Below, in pieces: positions 44,587 through 54,730 of a stretch of DNA of 64,000 bases. The first letter of the stretch is position 1, and every line of letters begins with the position of its first letter. The notes beneath the pieces are model-generated. The model ran no database searches. It was not told the origin of the DNA and worked only from the letters and a program-made list of their open reading frames with translations. A program made the translations under genes and the position numbers. The stretch comes from Rhodothermales bacterium (GTDB lineage: Bacteria; Bacteroidota; Rhodothermia; Rhodothermales; Bin80): the NCBI GenBank assembly GCA_951812585.1, contig OX638318.1, forward strand, positions 152,819-216,818. Direction: 5' to 3'.

Positions 44587-45189
44587 CTACTTGGAGTACA
44601 ACTCCACAATGAGTTGCTCCTTGATGTTTTCTGGGATATCCGCCCGACTGGGATAGTCAACGAACTTCCCACGAAGCGCCTTGCGGTCCATCTCAAGCCA
44701 CCCGTAGCTGCGCCGATTACGCCGAACATTCTCACGAAACAACGCACACTGCCGACTCTTGGGCCGCACCGCGACAGTGTCGCCCGGGCGCAGCTGATAC
44801 GACGGGATGCTCACCACATGGTCATTGACCATGATGTGGCCGTGATTTACCAACTGCCGCGCTTGGCGGCGCGTGCTGCCAAGACCAAACCGAAATACGG
44901 TATTGTCCAAGCGCGCTTCCAGAAAGCGCAAAAGATTCTCGCCCGTGACACCCTTCTTGCGAGCCGCCTTCTTAAACAAATTCCTGAACTGACGCTCCAG
45001 AATGCCATACGTATGCTTGGCCTTCTGCTTCTCCTTGAGCTGCACCGAGTACTCGCTTTCGCGGCGGCGGCGCGAACGGCCGTGCTGCCCGGGCGGGTGC
45101 GGCTTGCGCTCCAGCACCGCGCTAGGGCCAAACAGCGGTTCCTTGAACCGCCGGGCAATCTTCTGCTTGGGGCCTCGATACCGGGCCAT
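44587..45189 (-). CDS. rpsD: 30S ribosomal protein S4
   Basis: A 200-residue protein. ARYRGPKQKIARRFKEPLFG opens it; the S4 RNA-binding domain has RLDNTVFRFGLGSTRRQAR and QLVNHGHIMVNDHVVSIPSY; it ends IPENIKEQLIVELYSK. The N-terminal four-Cys zinc site of some S4 proteins is absent. It is an early 16S rRNA binder and, in many bacteria, a translational repressor of the alpha cluster. Confidence 0.97.
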   Translation of the reverse strand: MARYRGPKQKIARRFKEPLFGPSAVLERKPHPPGQHGRSRRRRESEYSVQLKEKQKAKHTYGILERQFRNLFKKAARKKGVTGENLLRFLEARLDNTVFRFGLGSTRRQARQLVNHGHIMVNDHVVSIPSYQLRPGDTVAVRPKSRQCALFRENVRRNRRSYGWLEMDRKALRGKFVDYPSRADIPENIKEQLIVELYSK

Positions 45190-45209
45190 AATCGGTTAAT
45201 CGGTTTGGT

Positions 45210-45617
45210 CTAGACGCGTCGACGTTTAGGGGGCCTGCAGCCGTTGTGGGGTAGCGGCGTCACATCGCGAATCACCGCAACACTAAGGCCTGAGGTGGAT
45301 AGCGCACGGATTGCCGACTCCCGTCCGGAGCCTGGGCCCTTCACGTACACTTCCACGCGGCGCAGCCCCAGCTCATAGGCCTCGGTCGCCGCCGTGGTGG
45401 ACGCGACCTGCGCTGCATACGGCGTGCTCTTTCGGCTCCCTTTGAAGCCTTCCTTGCCTGAGCTGGACCACGCAATGCAGTTGCCGTACTGATCGGTTAG
45501 GGTGATGATCACGTTGTTGAACGTGGCACGGATAAACGCCATTCCGTGCGCTTCGACCGCGATCTTCTTGCGGCGGCCGCGCGTGCCGCGCCCTTTGCGC
45601 TGTTGCCTCTTTGCCAT
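45210..45617 (-). CDS. rpsK: 30S ribosomal protein S11
   Basis: A 135-residue protein. An Arg/Lys-rich start is followed by [60 protein letters not shown]-type segments (here [17 protein letters not shown]) and the C-terminal [17 protein letters not shown]. Normal for the family; part of the platform of the small subunit. Confidence 0.97.
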   Translation of the reverse strand: MAKRQQRKGRGTRGRRKKIAVEAHGMAFIRATFNNVIITLTDQYGNCIAWSSSGKEGFKGSRKSTPYAAQVASTTAATEAYELGLRRVEVYVKGPGSGRESAIRALSTSGLSVAVIRDVTPLPHNGCRPPKRRRV

Positions 45618-45629
45618 GTGGTGCAGTGA

Positions 45630-46010
45630 TTATTTCCGTGGAGCCTTCTTCTTGCCCGCCACCGTCTTCTTGCGCCCCTTGCGCGTGCGCGCATTGGTCT
45701 GTGTACGCTGTCCGCGCACCGGCAGGTTGCGCCGATGGCGCAGTCCGCGATAGCAACCGATGTCCATCAGCCGCTTGATGTTCAGCTGCGTCTCGGTGCG
45801 TAACTGCCCCTCCACCAGGTAGTGGTCCTCGATCAGACGCCGAATCTTACGCGTCTGATCATCTGTCCAGTCCTCGGGACGTGTGTCAACATCCAAGTCC
45901 ATGCGCGCGAGGATCTCGCGCGCACGAGAGCGACCTATCCCGTAGATGGCCGTCAGCGCGACCTCGCCGCGCTTCCTGGCTGGTACATCGACTCCGGCTA
46001 TTCGCGGCAT
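45630..46010 (-). CDS. rpsM: 30S ribosomal protein S13
   Basis: A 126-residue protein: [60 protein letters not shown] and the Arg-rich [20 protein letters not shown]. It contacts the P-site tRNA and bridges to the large subunit. The Lys-rich tail ([16 protein letters not shown]) is normal. Confidence 0.97.
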   Translation of the reverse strand: MPRIAGVDVPARKRGEVALTAIYGIGRSRAREILARMDLDVDTRPEDWTDDQTRKIRRLIEDHYLVEGQLRTETQLNIKRLMDIGCYRGLRHRRNLPVRGQRTQTNARTRKGRKKTVAGKKKAPRK

Positions 46011-46016
46011 ATCGTC

Positions 46017-46133
46017 CTACCCCTGGCGCTGCTTGTGCCGAGGATTCTTTTTGTTGATGACGTAAAGGCGACCCTTCCGGCGGACAATCTTGTCGCCGGC
46101 ACTCCGCTTCTTGATGCTTGAGCGCACCTTCAT
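46017..46133 (-). CDS. rpmJ: 50S ribosomal protein L36 (zinc-free form)
   Basis: A 38-residue protein: [38 protein letters not shown]. The Cys and His ligands of the zinc form are replaced ([10 protein letters not shown] in place of a Cys-x-x-Cys segment, and no later Cys), as usual in Bacteroidota. It lies between infA and rpsM, six bases from rpsM. Too short for most gene-finding cut-offs. Confidence 0.95.
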   Translation of the reverse strand: MKVRSSIKKRSAGDKIVRRKGRLYVINKKNPRHKQRQG

Positions 46134-46198
46134 GATGTTGGCTCTGATTTGATGGCAAACACAGGTAAACGCTTGGCTACGCCGATGGTTCTCCGCGC

Positions 46199-46417
46199 CT
46201 ACTTGTACCGGTACACGATGCGACCCTTCGTAAGGTCGTAGGCGGAGAGCTCCATCTTGACCCGGTCTCCCGGCAAGATCTTGATGTAGTACATGCGCAT
46301 CTTGCCCGAAAGGAGTCCCAAGATCTCGTGTCCGTTCTCCAGGCGGACTCTGAACTGTGCATTGGGCAAAGCCTTAATGACTTCACCGTCCTGCTCAAGC
46401 GGTTTCTGCTTAGCCAT
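46199..46417 (-). CDS. infA: Translation initiation factor IF-1
   Basis: A 72-residue OB-fold protein: [60 protein letters not shown] and GRIVYRYK. It blocks the ribosomal A site during initiation. The start overlaps the map stop by eight bases. Confidence 0.97.
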   Translation of the reverse strand: MAKQKPLEQDGEVIKALPNAQFRVRLENGHEILGLLSGKMRMYYIKILPGDRVKMELSAYDLTKGRIVYRYK

Positions 46418-47216
46418 ACGTTGCTGTAAATGGGGGTTCTACGACGTCCTCGATATAGTCGAAGGTCGTCAGGATTTCCGGGCCACCATCGCCGATGGCG
46501 ACCATGTGTTCGTAATGCGCCGACCTGGCGCCGTCGGCTGTGCGCACCGTCCAACCGTCGGCGCTGGTGGCCACCCGATGGGTGCCCAGATTGATCATTG
46601 GTTCTATGCAGATCGTAACGCCACTCCGCAGGCGCTTACCCCTGCCGGGTACGCCCACATTCGGCACCTGCGGTTCTTCGTGCAGCCGGGTGCCGATGCC
46701 GTGCCCCGCGAGCTCACGCACCACGCCGAAGCCCGCGCAGCGCCGCTGGACCGCATGGCCAATATCGCCCACCCGGTTGCCCGGCTGTGCGGCCTTGATC
46801 CCCAGATGCAGTGCTTCGTAGGTAGCCTGGCACAAGGCGCGCGCCTGCGTGCCAATGGCACCCAGTCCAAACGTGTAGGCACTGTCTCCGTAGTAGCCGT
46901 TAAGCCGCACCCCGCAGTCAATGGAAACCACATCCCCCTCCTGCAGCGCGTAGCCGCCAGGGATGCCGTGCACCACTACATCGTTGACCGACACGCATAG
47001 CGTACCCGGGAATGGCTTGAGCCCGCTGATGCTGTACCCCTTGAAAGCCGGCTCCGCATCATGGGCGCGCACAAAGCGCTCCGCCACGCGATCCAGCGCC
47101 GCTGTCGTCACCCCGGGCTCCAGCACCCGGGCGACCGCGCCCAACGTGCGCCCGACAAGGTCGGCACTGGCGCGCATATGATCCAGTTCCCGCTGATCCT
47201 TGATTCGAATTATCAT
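46410..47216 (-). CDS. map: Methionine aminopeptidase type I
   Basis: A 268-residue enzyme. The metal ligands are recognisable in [19 protein letters not shown] (two Asp), [18 protein letters not shown] (His), [11 protein letters not shown] (Glu) and the last Glu in [12 protein letters not shown]. It removes the initiator Met from new proteins. It sits directly after secY; adk, often between them, is absent. Its start overlaps the secY stop by one base. Confidence 0.96.
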   Translation of the reverse strand: MIIRIKDQRELDHMRASADLVGRTLGAVARVLEPGVTTAALDRVAERFVRAHDAEPAFKGYSISGLKPFPGTLCVSVNDVVVHGIPGGYALQEGDVVSIDCGVRLNGYYGDSAYTFGLGAIGTQARALCQATYEALHLGIKAAQPGNRVGDIGHAVQRRCAGFGVVRELAGHGIGTRLHEEPQVPNVGVPGRGKRLRSGVTICIEPMINLGTHRVATSADGWTVRTADGARSAHYEHMVAIGDGGPEILTTFDYIEDVVEPPFTATYG

Positions 47217-48532
47217 CAGCGCCGCCCGCGTATGCGGCCACTCTTCATAAAACCACTGTAGTGGCGCATCAACAGGTGACTCTCTACCTGCTTGAGCGTG
47301 TCCAGCGTGACGCCCACCATGATGAGCAGGCTCGTGCCGCCGAAGAACTGCGCAAACTGCTGCGTCTCGGTGATGCCCAGCTGCACAGCAAACGCGGGCA
47401 GGATCGCCGCAAAGCCGATAAAGAGCGAGCCAGGAAACGTCACGCGCGTCAGAATGCCATCAATGAACTCGCTGGTCTGCTTGCCCGGCCGAATGCCCGG
47501 GATAAAGCCGCCCTGCCGCTTCATGGTGTCAGCCATCTCCTTGGGATTGACCGCAATAGCCGTATAGAAATACGTGAAGAAGACGCAGACAAAGAAGAAA
47601 ATAATGGAATAGCCCCAGCTGGTGAAGTCCAGAAACAGCGCGCCGAACTCCTGCATCGCCGTGCTGTTCGGAAAGAACTGTACGACCGTGCCCGGGACAA
47701 ACATGATGGACTGCGCAAAGATGATAGGCATCACGCCCGCGGCGTTGATGCGGATGGGCAGGTACTGCGTCGTGCCTCCGTAGACCCTGCGCCCTACCAC
47801 ACGCTTGGCGTACTGCACCGGCACACGGCGCGTCGCCTGCGTCATCAGCACCACAAAGGCTGTCACCAGCACCAGCACCCCGATCTCAAACAGGAACAAG
47901 AACAGGTTTGGAACCTGGCGCGCCTCGTTCACGAACGCCTGCGGCAAAAAGGCAATAATTCCGATGGTGATGATGAGGCTAATGCCGTTGCCGATGCCGC
48001 TTTCTGTGATGCGCTCACCCAGCCACATGACAAACATGGTGCCCGCCGTCAGCACAATCACCGTCACGACCATGAACAGCGTGGGGTTGATCACAATCGC
48101 TGTGCGCACCGTGTTGAGCAGATACAGCGAATAGCCGATGGACTGCAAAGCGGTGATGCCGGCCGTGCCGTAGCGCGTCAGCTGTGTAATCTTGCGCCGC
48201 CCCTCCTCGCCTTCGCGCTGCAGCTTCTGAAAGTACGGCACCGCGGCACCCAACAGCTGAATGATGATGCTCGCCGTGATATACGGCATGATCCCCAGCG
48301 CAAAGACACCGGCCTGCAGGAAGGCACCGCCGACAAAAAGATTGAAGAACCCGAACAGGTTGTTGACATCGCCCTGCGCAAAGGCAGCGGTTAGCGCAGC
48401 GGCATCAATGCCAGGCAGCGTCACATAGGCGCCGAGCCTGTAGATAACCAGGATCCCGAGCGTATACAGAATGCGCTTGCGCAGCTCGTCGATCTTCCAG
48501 ATGTCGCGCAGACTCTGCGCCAGTCCAGCCAT
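47216..48532 (-). CDS. secY: Protein translocase subunit SecY
   Basis: A 438-residue protein with ten membrane helices: start KRILYTLGILVIYRLGAYVT, plug region near LFGFFNLFVGGAFLQAGVFA, the conserved ITASIIIQLLGAAVPYFQKL, GIGNGISLIITIGIIAFLP and GGFIPGIRPGKQTSEFIDGI. It forms the membrane pore of the Sec pathway, needed for the many signal-peptide proteins in this window. Length is normal. Confidence 0.97.
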   Translation of the reverse strand: MAGLAQSLRDIWKIDELRKRILYTLGILVIYRLGAYVTLPGIDAAALTAAFAQGDVNNLFGFFNLFVGGAFLQAGVFALGIMPYITASIIIQLLGAAVPYFQKLQREGEEGRRKITQLTRYGTAGITALQSIGYSLYLLNTVRTAIVINPTLFMVVTVIVLTAGTMFVMWLGERITESGIGNGISLIITIGIIAFLPQAFVNEARQVPNLFLFLFEIGVLVLVTAFVVLMTQATRRVPVQYAKRVVGRRVYGGTTQYLPIRINAAGVMPIIFAQSIMFVPGTVVQFFPNSTAMQEFGALFLDFTSWGYSIIFFFVCVFFTYFYTAIAVNPKEMADTMKRQGGFIPGIRPGKQTSEFIDGILTRVTFPGSLFIGFAAILPAFAVQLGITETQQFAQFFGGTSLLIMVGVTLDTLKQVESHLLMRHYSGFMKSGRIRGRR

Positions 48533-48540
48533 ATTCCTCG

Positions 48541-49008
48541 TCAGTTAGTCACCACCTTCGCCGTGCCGCCTGCGGCTTCGATCGCTGCCGCCGCCGCGCG
48601 GCTGTAGGCGTGTGCTTCTACATGCACGGCCATCTCCAACGTGCCGCCCCCGAGAATCTTCACCTTGTCACGAGCGCGGGCCTGCCCCGCTGCGACGAGC
48701 ACCCCAAGCGTCACCGGTGCGGCCGCGTCCAAGCGCTTGGCCTTAACCAGCGCATTTAGCCGGGCCACACTGATGGTGCGGTACACCACCCGGTTGGGGT
48801 TTCTGAAGCCGAACTTGGGCACGCGCCGCTGCAGGGGCATCTGCCCCCCTTCGAACCACGCGGGCATCCGCCGATTGCCCGTGCGGCTCTTCTGGCCCTT
48901 GTTGCCACGCGTGGAGCTGTGGCCACCCTTTCCGGAGCCCACGCCGCGCCCGAGACGCTTGCGCTTGCGGGTAGCGCCCGGTGCTGGTGTCAGATTGCTC
49001 AGATCCAT
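48541..49008 (-). CDS. rplO: 50S ribosomal protein L15
   Basis: A 155-residue protein: MDLSNLTPAPGATRKRKRLG, RGVGSGKGGHSSTRGNKGQK and RRMPAWFEGGQMPLQRRVPK, then the globular part. Contacts 23S rRNA at the peptidyl-transferase edge. Eight bases before secY. Confidence 0.97.
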   Translation of the reverse strand: MDLSNLTPAPGATRKRKRLGRGVGSGKGGHSSTRGNKGQKSRTGNRRMPAWFEGGQMPLQRRVPKFGFRNPNRVVYRTISVARLNALVKAKRLDAAAPVTLGVLVAAGQARARDKVKILGGGTLEMAVHVEAHAYSRAAAAAIEAAGGTAKVVTN

Positions 49009-49015
49009 GATCGTT

Positions 49016-49195
49016 TCAGTCCTGCTCCCGCACCGCCACCAGATGCTGCACCGCGCGAATCATGCCGCGGATCATTGGCGTGTCTTCATGCCGTACCGTG
49101 TGGCGAATGCGGCGGAGCCCCAGCGCACGGATGGTGCGGCGCTGCCTTTCAGAAGCGTGTATGAGACTGCGTATTTGTGTGATGGTAAGGGCCAT
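49016..49195 (-). CDS. rpmD: 50S ribosomal protein L30
   Basis: A 59-residue protein from the ATG at 49195 (MALTITQIRSLIHASERQR); a longer frame starts at 49216 but the ATG chosen matches the family length. It continues TIRALGLRRIRHTVRHEDTP and GMIRAVQHLVAVREQD. Confidence 0.94.
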   Translation of the reverse strand: MALTITQIRSLIHASERQRRTIRALGLRRIRHTVRHEDTPMIRGMIRAVQHLVAVREQD

Positions 49196-49218
49196 AGGTC
49201 TATCCATGAAAAACACGT

Positions 49219-49758
49219 CTATCCCTCAAAGACGCGCTGCAACGGCAGGGTGCGCCGCCGTGCGACTTCCGCCGGACCCTCCAGCTTTCCAAGCGCATCC
49301 AGCGTGGCACCCACCTGATTATGCGGATTGCTGCTGCCCAGCGACTTAGACAGGATGTTGTTGATGCCGGCACACTCCAGCACCGCGCGCACACCGCCGC
49401 CGGCGATGACACCCGTGCCGGGCGAGGCCGGCTTCAGCAGCACGCGTCCCGCGTCCTGCTTCCCGATGACGCGGTGCGGTATCGTGCCCTGCTTGGTCAC
49501 GGGCACGCGCACCAAGCGCTTTTTGGCATCCTCGGTCGCTTTGCCGATGGCGTCGGCCACCTCATTGGCCTTGCCCAGCCCCGCCCCCACATTACCCTTG
49601 CCGTCTCCGACGACCACGATGGCATTAAACGAAAACCGCCGCCCGCCCTTGACCACCTTGGCGACCCGGTTCACCGTAACGAGCCGGTCAATCCAGTCCG
49701 TGCTGTCCTCCGTCTGCCTGGCTCGGAACCGTCCTCCGCCCCTTGATTGTCTGGCCAT
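49219..49758 (-). CDS. rpsE: 30S ribosomal protein S5
   Basis: A 179-residue protein: [60 protein letters not shown] and the C-terminal domain with [20 protein letters not shown]. It helps form the mRNA entry site and decoding fidelity; motifs and length are normal. Confidence 0.97.
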   Translation of the reverse strand: MARQSRGGGRFRARQTEDSTDWIDRLVTVNRVAKVVKGGRRFSFNAIVVVGDGKGNVGAGLGKANEVADAIGKATEDAKKRLVRVPVTKQGTIPHRVIGKQDAGRVLLKPASPGTGVIAGGGVRAVLECAGINNILSKSLGSSNPHNQVGATLDALGKLEGPAEVARRRTLPLQRVFEG

Positions 49759-49769
49759 AATAAGCTTTG

Positions 49770-50135
49770 CTAAAACGTGAGACCGCCCTCGCGGGCACCC
49801 TCGGCAACCGACCGCACGCGGCCGCGAAAGCCGTAGCCGTTGCGATCAAACACCGCCGCTTCTATGCCGGCCGCCTTGGCGCGCTCGGCCAGGCGGAGCC
49901 CTACCTGCGCGCTGACGGCGGCGGGTATACCAGCTTCCTGCAGGTGTTCCAGGCTGGATGCAGACGCCAGCGTGTGCCCCTGCACATCGTCAATAAGCTG
50001 CGCATAGATGTGTCGGTTGGACCGGAACACCGTCAACCGCGGCCGGGCTGCGGTGCCGGACACCTTCTTGCGGACGCTGCGCTTTACGCGCTGGCGACGC
50101 CGCGTCTTGACCGTGTGTGCCTTTCTGATCGCCAT
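49770..50135 (-). CDS. rplR: 50S ribosomal protein L18
   Basis: A 121-residue protein: [40 protein letters not shown] and [20 protein letters not shown]. It binds 5S rRNA. Normal length and motifs. Confidence 0.97.
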   Translation of the reverse strand: MAIRKAHTVKTRRRQRVKRSVRKKVSGTAARPRLTVFRSNRHIYAQLIDDVQGHTLASASSLEHLQEAGIPAAVSAQVGLRLAERAKAAGIEAAVFDRNGYGFRGRVRSVAEGAREGGLTF

Positions 50136-50138
50136 AGG

Positions 50139-50696
50139 TTACTTCGCTGCCGTCTTGCCTGCCTTGCGCCGAACATCTTCGCCCACGTATCGAATGCCTT
50201 TGCCCTTGTAAGGCTCGGGCGGCCGCAATGAGCGAATCTTTGCCGCCACCTGCCCGACCATCTGCTTGTCTATGCCCTCGATGGTCACACGCGGGGCCGT
50301 GCCGCGCCGACCCGGATCGGCTGTCACCTTAATCTCCGGCGGCGCCACAAAAAATACCGGATGCGAAAAGCCCAGCGCCAGCTCCAATACACCGTTCTTC
50401 AGCTCTGCGCGCGCGCCCACGCCGATAATCTCCAGTTCCTTCTTGTATCCCCTGGTGACGCCGGTGACCATGTTCTGGATCAGCGAGCGGTACAACCCGT
50501 GCTGGGCGCGGTGCCGCTTCTGGTCCGAGGGCCGATCCACGAAGACGTGACCATCCGCGCAGCGCACCGTGATGTCGGGGCCCACCGCCATGCTAAGCGT
50601 ACCCTTCGGCCCTGTCACCTGCACCTCGTTGTCGCCTGACACCGACACCGCGACGCCCTGGGTGATGGCTATGGGAAGTCTGCCTATCCTGGACAT
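50139..50696 (-). CDS. rplF: 50S ribosomal protein L6
   Basis: A 185-residue protein from the ATG at 50696 (MSRIGRLPIAITQGVAVSVS); the longer frame is not family-like. It has VTGPKGTLSMAVGPDITVR, MVTGVTRGYKKELEIIGVGA, ELALGFSHPVFFVAPPEIKV and the end PPEPYKGKGIRYVGEDVRRK. Near the GTPase-associated centre. Confidence 0.97.
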   Translation of the reverse strand: MSRIGRLPIAITQGVAVSVSGDNEVQVTGPKGTLSMAVGPDITVRCADGHVFVDRPSDQKRHRAQHGLYRSLIQNMVTGVTRGYKKELEIIGVGARAELKNGVLELALGFSHPVFFVAPPEIKVTADPGRRGTAPRVTIEGIDKQMVGQVAAKIRSLRPPEPYKGKGIRYVGEDVRRKAGKTAAK

Positions 50697-50703
50697 AATC
50701 CGT

Positions 50704-51105
50704 TTAGAAAATGTGCGCCAGAACCTCGCCGCCGACACTGATCTGGCGGGCCTCCTTGTCGGTCATGACCCCGCGCGAGGTGGACAGGATAGCCACCCCG
50801 AGACCGTTCTGCACGCGCGGCAAGTCGGAGGCCCGCACAAAATGACGCAGCCCCGGCGTGGAGATGCGCTGCATGTTCCTGATTGCACCGCGCCCCCGCC
50901 GATCATACTTGAGGTATACACGCAAGAGCCCCTGCTTGCCGTCATCAATGTTGACAAAGTTGCGGATATACCCCTTCTCCTGAAGGATGTGCGTCATGGC
51001 GCGCTTCAGCCGGGACGCCGGTATGTCCGTAAACCGCTGCCCCGCGTGCTGCGCGTTGCGGATGCGCGACAGGTAGTCTGCTACTGGATCCGTGATACCG
51101 CTCAT
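50704..51105 (-). CDS. rpsH: 30S ribosomal protein S8
   Basis: A 133-residue protein from the ATG at 51105 ([19 protein letters not shown]), which overlaps the rpsN stop codon. It has LKRAMTHILQEKGYIRNFVN, YDRRGRGAIRNMQRISTPGL and the C-terminal SRGVMTDKEARQISVGGEVL. A central 16S binder, in E. coli also the translational regulator of the spc cluster. Confidence 0.97.
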   Translation of the reverse strand: MSGITDPVADYLSRIRNAQHAGQRFTDIPASRLKRAMTHILQEKGYIRNFVNIDDGKQGLLRVYLKYDRRGRGAIRNMQRISTPGLRHFVRASDLPRVQNGLGVAILSTSRGVMTDKEARQISVGGEVLAHIF

Positions 51106-51374
51106 CACCAACTGGCCTTTCTGATTCCTGGGATTCTGCCGGCCCGCGCCATGTCCCTGAAGACAATGCGCGAGATGCCGTAGGCGCGCATGTATCCGCG
51201 CGCACGGCCGGTCAGTGCGCACCGGTTGCGCAGTCGCGACGGAGACGCGTTGCGCGGCAGCCGCTGCAGTGCTTGATAGTCTCCTTGCTGCTTCAAGGTC
51301 GCCCGAAGGGCGGCGTACTTGGCCACCAGCGCCTCGCGCTTCTTCTGCCGTGCGATCCAGCTCTTTTTTGCCAT
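51105..51374 (-). CDS. rpsN: 30S ribosomal protein S14 (zinc-free long form)
   Basis: An 89-residue protein from the ATG at 51374: [40 protein letters not shown] and [20 protein letters not shown]. The CxxC zinc pairs of the short form are absent (one Cys only), so this is the zinc-independent class. Coupled to rpsH by overlapping stop and start (TGATG). Confidence 0.96.
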   Translation of the reverse strand: MAKKSWIARQKKREALVAKYAALRATLKQQGDYQALQRLPRNASPSRLRNRCALTGRARGYMRAYGISRIVFRDMARAGRIPGIRKASW

Positions 51375-51379
51375 GTTGT

Positions 51380-51955
51380 TTAGCGTTGATCTCTGCGTAC
51401 GAAGGGCATGCCCAAGGCCTTCAAAAGCACATGGCCCTCCTCGTCGGTGAGCGCCGTTGTGACGCATGTGATACCGAGCCCGCTGATCTTTTCGATCTTG
51501 TCCATGTCGATTTCAGGAAAGATGATCTGCTCCCTGATGCCCAAGGAGTAGTTGCCCCGCCCGTCAAAGCTGCCGTCGGGCACACCCCTGAAGTCCCGGA
51601 CGCGCGGCAGCGCCAGCGTGATAAGCCGATCCAGGAACTCCCACATGCGGTTGCCCCGGAGCGTCACCATCGCACCAATCGCCATGCCTTGACGCAGCTT
51701 GAAGTTGGACACGCTCTTGCGCGCCCGGCGTATGGCCGGATGCTGCCCGGTAATGGCGCGCAGCTCCTGGACTGCGCCTTCTAACAGTTTGGCATTCTGC
51801 GTGGCTTCGCCCACGCCCTTGTTGACGGTGATCTTCACCAGGCGCGGCACCTGCATGTCATTCTTGTAGCCGAAGCGTTCGCGCATCTGCGCGACGGTTT
51901 CGTCGCGATAGCGCTGCTTCAGCCGGGGCACGTACGGTGCCTTTGTCTTAGTCAT
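51380..51955 (-). CDS. rplE: 50S ribosomal protein L5
   Basis: A 191-residue protein: [60 protein letters not shown] and [20 protein letters not shown]. It binds 5S rRNA and contacts P-site tRNA. It overlaps rplX by eight bases. Confidence 0.97.
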   Translation of the reverse strand: MTKTKAPYVPRLKQRYRDETVAQMRERFGYKNDMQVPRLVKITVNKGVGEATQNAKLLEGAVQELRAITGQHPAIRRARKSVSNFKLRQGMAIGAMVTLRGNRMWEFLDRLITLALPRVRDFRGVPDGSFDGRGNYSLGIREQIIFPEIDMDKIEKISGLGITCVTTALTDEEGHVLLKALGMPFVRRDQR

Positions 51956-52325
51956 CTATCTCCTCTCCCGTGGTTTTTGCGTACCGTATCCAGCGGCCAC
52001 CGCCGGCGTCCATATCCCGAATCCATTTGCGTCCCACGCGCGTCGGGTCGCCGCTGCTGTCTACAGGTTGCACGTTGGAGATATGTATGGGCATCTCCCT
52101 CTCAATGCGTCCGCCCTGCTGGTGAGTCTGGTTGGGCTTGGTGTGCCGCAGGCGCAGGTTGACGCCCTCCACGATGATCCGGTCAGTCTTGGCGAAAGTC
52201 TTCAGCACCCGCCCGATGTAGCCGCGTTCGCGGTCATTGCGCGGATTGGCAGCGGTGATCGTCTTGTTGAGCATCACCGTGTCGCCCTTCTTTACGTGCC
52301 GCTTCCGGCTTTTTCGCTGTGCCAT
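51948..52325 (-). CDS. rplX: 50S ribosomal protein L24
   Basis: A 125-residue protein: [20 protein letters not shown] (KOW motif), [40 protein letters not shown] and [20 protein letters not shown]. An early assembly protein of the large subunit. Slightly longer C-terminus than in E. coli, as in relatives. Confidence 0.96.
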   Translation of the reverse strand: MAQRKSRKRHVKKGDTVMLNKTITAANPRNDRERGYIGRVLKTFAKTDRIIVEGVNLRLRHTKPNQTHQQGGRIEREMPIHISNVQPVDSSGDPTRVGRKWIRDMDAGGGRWIRYAKTTGEEIDD

Positions 52326-52331
52326 GATGCG

Positions 52332-52700
52332 TTAGAGAACTTCCGGCGCCAGTGATACAATGCGCATGTACTGCTTCTCGCGCAGCTCCCGCGCAACCGG
52401 CCCAAAGATGCGCGTGCCGCGCGGCTCGCCCTGGGCATTCAGCAGAACGGCCGCATTCTCATCAAACCGGATATACGACCCATCCCTGCGCCGATGCTCC
52501 TTGGCGGTGCGCACCACGACGGCACGGGATAATTCGCCCTTCTTGATGGTGCCGCCGGGGATGGCCGACTTCACTGTGACCACGATGCGGTCGCCAATGC
52601 GTGCATAGCGACGCCCGCTGCCACCCAGCACCCGGATGCAGAGCACCTCTTTGGCGCCGCTGTTGTCGGCTACGGTCAGTCTGGATTCCTGCTGTATCAT
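52332..52700 (-). CDS. rplN: 50S ribosomal protein L14
   Basis: A 122-residue protein: [40 protein letters not shown] and [20 protein letters not shown]. Conserved at the subunit interface. Normal length. Confidence 0.97.
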   Translation of the reverse strand: MIQQESRLTVADNSGAKEVLCIRVLGGSGRRYARIGDRIVVTVKSAIPGGTIKKGELSRAVVVRTAKEHRRRDGSYIRFDENAAVLLNAQGEPRGTRIFGPVARELREKQYMRIVSLAPEVL

Positions 52701-52706
52701 GATGCG

Positions 52707-52973
52707 TTACTTGGCCCGCGCGATGATCTCGACCAGGCGCCAGCGCTTCCGCTTGCTCAGCGGTCGCGTCTCCATGATGCGCACGGTGTCTCCCTGCCGC
52801 GCATCTTCGTGCTCGTCGTGCGCCATCAGCTTCGTCGTGCGCTTGATGAACTTCCCGTACATCGGATGCCGCAACTGACGCTGGATGCCGACCAAGATGG
52901 TCTTCTGCATCCTGTCGCTGACGACTAGCCCGATGCGCTCCTTGCGCTTGCGCCGTGTCCCTTCGCTGCTCAT
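52707..52973 (-). CDS. rpsQ: 30S ribosomal protein S17
   Basis: An 88-residue OB-fold protein: [40 protein letters not shown] and [20 protein letters not shown]. Its start overlaps the rpmC stop by four bases (ATGA). Confidence 0.97.
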   Translation of the reverse strand: MSSEGTRRKRKERIGLVVSDRMQKTILVGIQRQLRHPMYGKFIKRTTKLMAHDEHEDARQGDTVRIMETRPLSKRKRWRLVEIIARAK

Positions 52974-53161
52974 GCGCTGTGCTCGTTCAAGATGGTCTTA
53001 AGCCGGGCAATGAACCGGCGCTTCTCACGGAGAATCAGTGGATTCTCGAGACGTGCGATGGCATGACGAAAAGTCAGCTCCCGCACCTGGTCCTGCTCTT
53101 CACGGATACGCTCCACAATTTCCTTCCTGCTGAGCGTCCGCACCTCTTTGGAATCCATCAT
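52970..53161 (-). CDS. rpmC: 50S ribosomal protein L29
   Basis: A 63-residue helical protein: [40 protein letters not shown] and [16 protein letters not shown]. Two adjacent ATGs can serve as start. At the polypeptide exit site. Confidence 0.95.
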   Translation of the reverse strand: MMDSKEVRTLSRKEIVERIREEQDQVRELTFRHAIARLENPLILREKRRFIARLKTILNEHSA

Positions 53162-53583
53162 GGGGCTACGTAGTCTGGCCGTACGACAACCTTGGTCTTC
53201 AGGGGCAGCTTATGCTGCCCCAGGCGCAGCGCTGCCCGCGCCAACTCCTCGGACACATTGCCCCCAATCTCAAAGAGGATGCGCCCCGGGCGAATGGGGG
53301 CCGCCCAGTGGTCAATGGCCCCTTTCCCTTTGCCCATCCGCACCTCGGCGGGCTTGTTGGTAATCGGCTTGTCCGGAAAGATGCGGATGTACACCTTGCC
53401 CACGCGCTTCATCTTGCGCGTGATCGCAATACGGGCCGCCTCTATCTGCCGGCTTGTGACCCTTCCAGGCTCCACGGCTTTGATGCCGAAGTCCCCAAAG
53501 CTCACGCGGGCCCCCCGGGGCGCGTTGCCGCGAATTCGTCCCTTCTGCTGTTTGCGGTACTTGGTCCGCTTGGGCATCAGCAT
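53158..53583 (-). CDS. rplP: 50S ribosomal protein L16
   Basis: A 141-residue protein: [60 protein letters not shown] and [20 protein letters not shown]. The MLMPKR start is the family's usual one. It overlaps rpmC. Confidence 0.97.
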   Translation of the reverse strand: MLMPKRTKYRKQQKGRIRGNAPRGARVSFGDFGIKAVEPGRVTSRQIEAARIAITRKMKRVGKVYIRIFPDKPITNKPAEVRMGKGKGAIDHWAAPIRPGRILFEIGGNVSEELARAALRLGQHKLPLKTKVVVRPDYVAP

Positions 53584-53596
53584 AGTGTACCTCCTG

Positions 53597-54370
53597 TTAT
53601 CTTCGACGCGGGGCGCGGCGACGCTTCCGGGCGTCGGCGCGCCGGCGTTCGCGCGCGCGGCCCCCGTCGCTGCGGCGGCCGCCCGGCTGCATCTGGCGCA
53701 GCTGTTGACGCTGGGCCTGCTCGTTTGGGCTCAGGCTCGGACGGCCAAGAATCTCTCCGCGGTACACCCAGACCTTGACTCCGGTCGTGCCTTGGATCGT
53801 AAAGGCCGTGGCTTCCGCATAGTCGATGTCTGCGCGGATCGTGTGCAGGGGCACGCGGCCTTCCAGATACTGTTCAACGCGGCCCATCTCCGCGCCGCCC
53901 AGGCGTCCACTGGCTTTGATGCGGATCCCCATCGCGCCCATGCGCATGGCACCGGTGATCGCCTGCTTCATGGCGCGGCGATAGGAGACACGGCCTTCCA
54001 GCTGCTGCGCCACATTCTGGGCCACCAGGTTGGCGTCCAGTTCCGGGCGCTTGATCTCGTTGATGTTGATCTGGATGTCCTTGTTGGTCAGCTGCTTGAT
54101 TTCCTCCCGCAGCTTTTCGACCTCGGTGCCACCGCGCCCGATAACCACGCCCGGACGGCTGGTATGCAGCGTCAATATGACGCGGCGCGGTGTGCGTTCT
54201 ATGACGATGCGGCTCAGACCCGCACGCTTGAGACGCGTCGTCATATAGCGGCGAATCTCTTCGTCCTCGACGAGCTTCGTCGCCATATCCCGCCTGGAGG
54301 CGTACCAGTTTGAATCCCAGCCCCGGATGATGCCGAGGCGAAAACCTACGGGATGTGTTTTTTGACCCAT
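53597..54370 (-). CDS. rpsC: 30S ribosomal protein S3
   Basis: A 257-residue protein: [20 protein letters not shown], the KH domain [20 protein letters not shown], the C-terminal domain [20 protein letters not shown] and [16 protein letters not shown], and an Arg-rich tail ([20 protein letters not shown]) longer than in E. coli. At the mRNA entry channel. Confidence 0.97.
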   Translation of the reverse strand: MGQKTHPVGFRLGIIRGWDSNWYASRRDMATKLVEDEEIRRYMTTRLKRAGLSRIVIERTPRRVILTLHTSRPGVVIGRGGTEVEKLREEIKQLTNKDIQININEIKRPELDANLVAQNVAQQLEGRVSYRRAMKQAITGAMRMGAMGIRIKASGRLGGAEMGRVEQYLEGRVPLHTIRADIDYAEATAFTIQGTTGVKVWVYRGEILGRPSLSPNEQAQRQQLRQMQPGGRRSDGGRARERRRADARKRRRAPRRR

Positions 54371-54376
54371 AACGCG

Positions 54377-54724
54377 TTAGTTGTCGTCTGTGGTGATGAC
54401 GACCTTCAAGTGGCTGAGCCGCTTCTTGTACGGCTTGGCGCGCCCGCGCGCGCCTGCACGAAACCGCTTGAGCCGCGGTCCTTCGTCCACGCGAATCTCG
54501 CGGATCACCAGGTTGTCTTCGTCAAAGCGCTCGTCTGGATTTTTGTTCGTCAGGTTGCGAACGGCATTGCGCAGGGTCAGCTCCACGGGCCTGGTTACGG
54601 CCTGGGGCATGAAGGTCAACGCCTCGATCGCCTTGGGCACGCTCAGCCCGCGAATGACGTTCACCACCCGCCGCATCTTGCGCGGGGAGCTCCGGATGTA
54701 CTTGCGTGTGGCGCTTGCTTCCAT
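54377..54724 (-). CDS. rplV: 50S ribosomal protein L22
   Basis: A 115-residue protein: KYIRSSPRKMRRVVNVIRGL, LRNAVRNLTNKNPDERFDED and GPRLKRFRAGARGRAKPYKK. Its extended hairpin lines the exit tunnel. Confidence 0.97.
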   Translation of the reverse strand: MEASATRKYIRSSPRKMRRVVNVIRGLSVPKAIEALTFMPQAVTRPVELTLRNAVRNLTNKNPDERFDEDNLVIREIRVDEGPRLKRFRAGARGRAKPYKKRLSHLKVVITTDDN

Positions 54725-54730
54725 GAGCGG

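Noticed and set aside
47261-48394. A 377-codon plus-strand frame
   Set aside because: It is antisense to secY, very rich in His, Arg and Gln, with no family resemblance.
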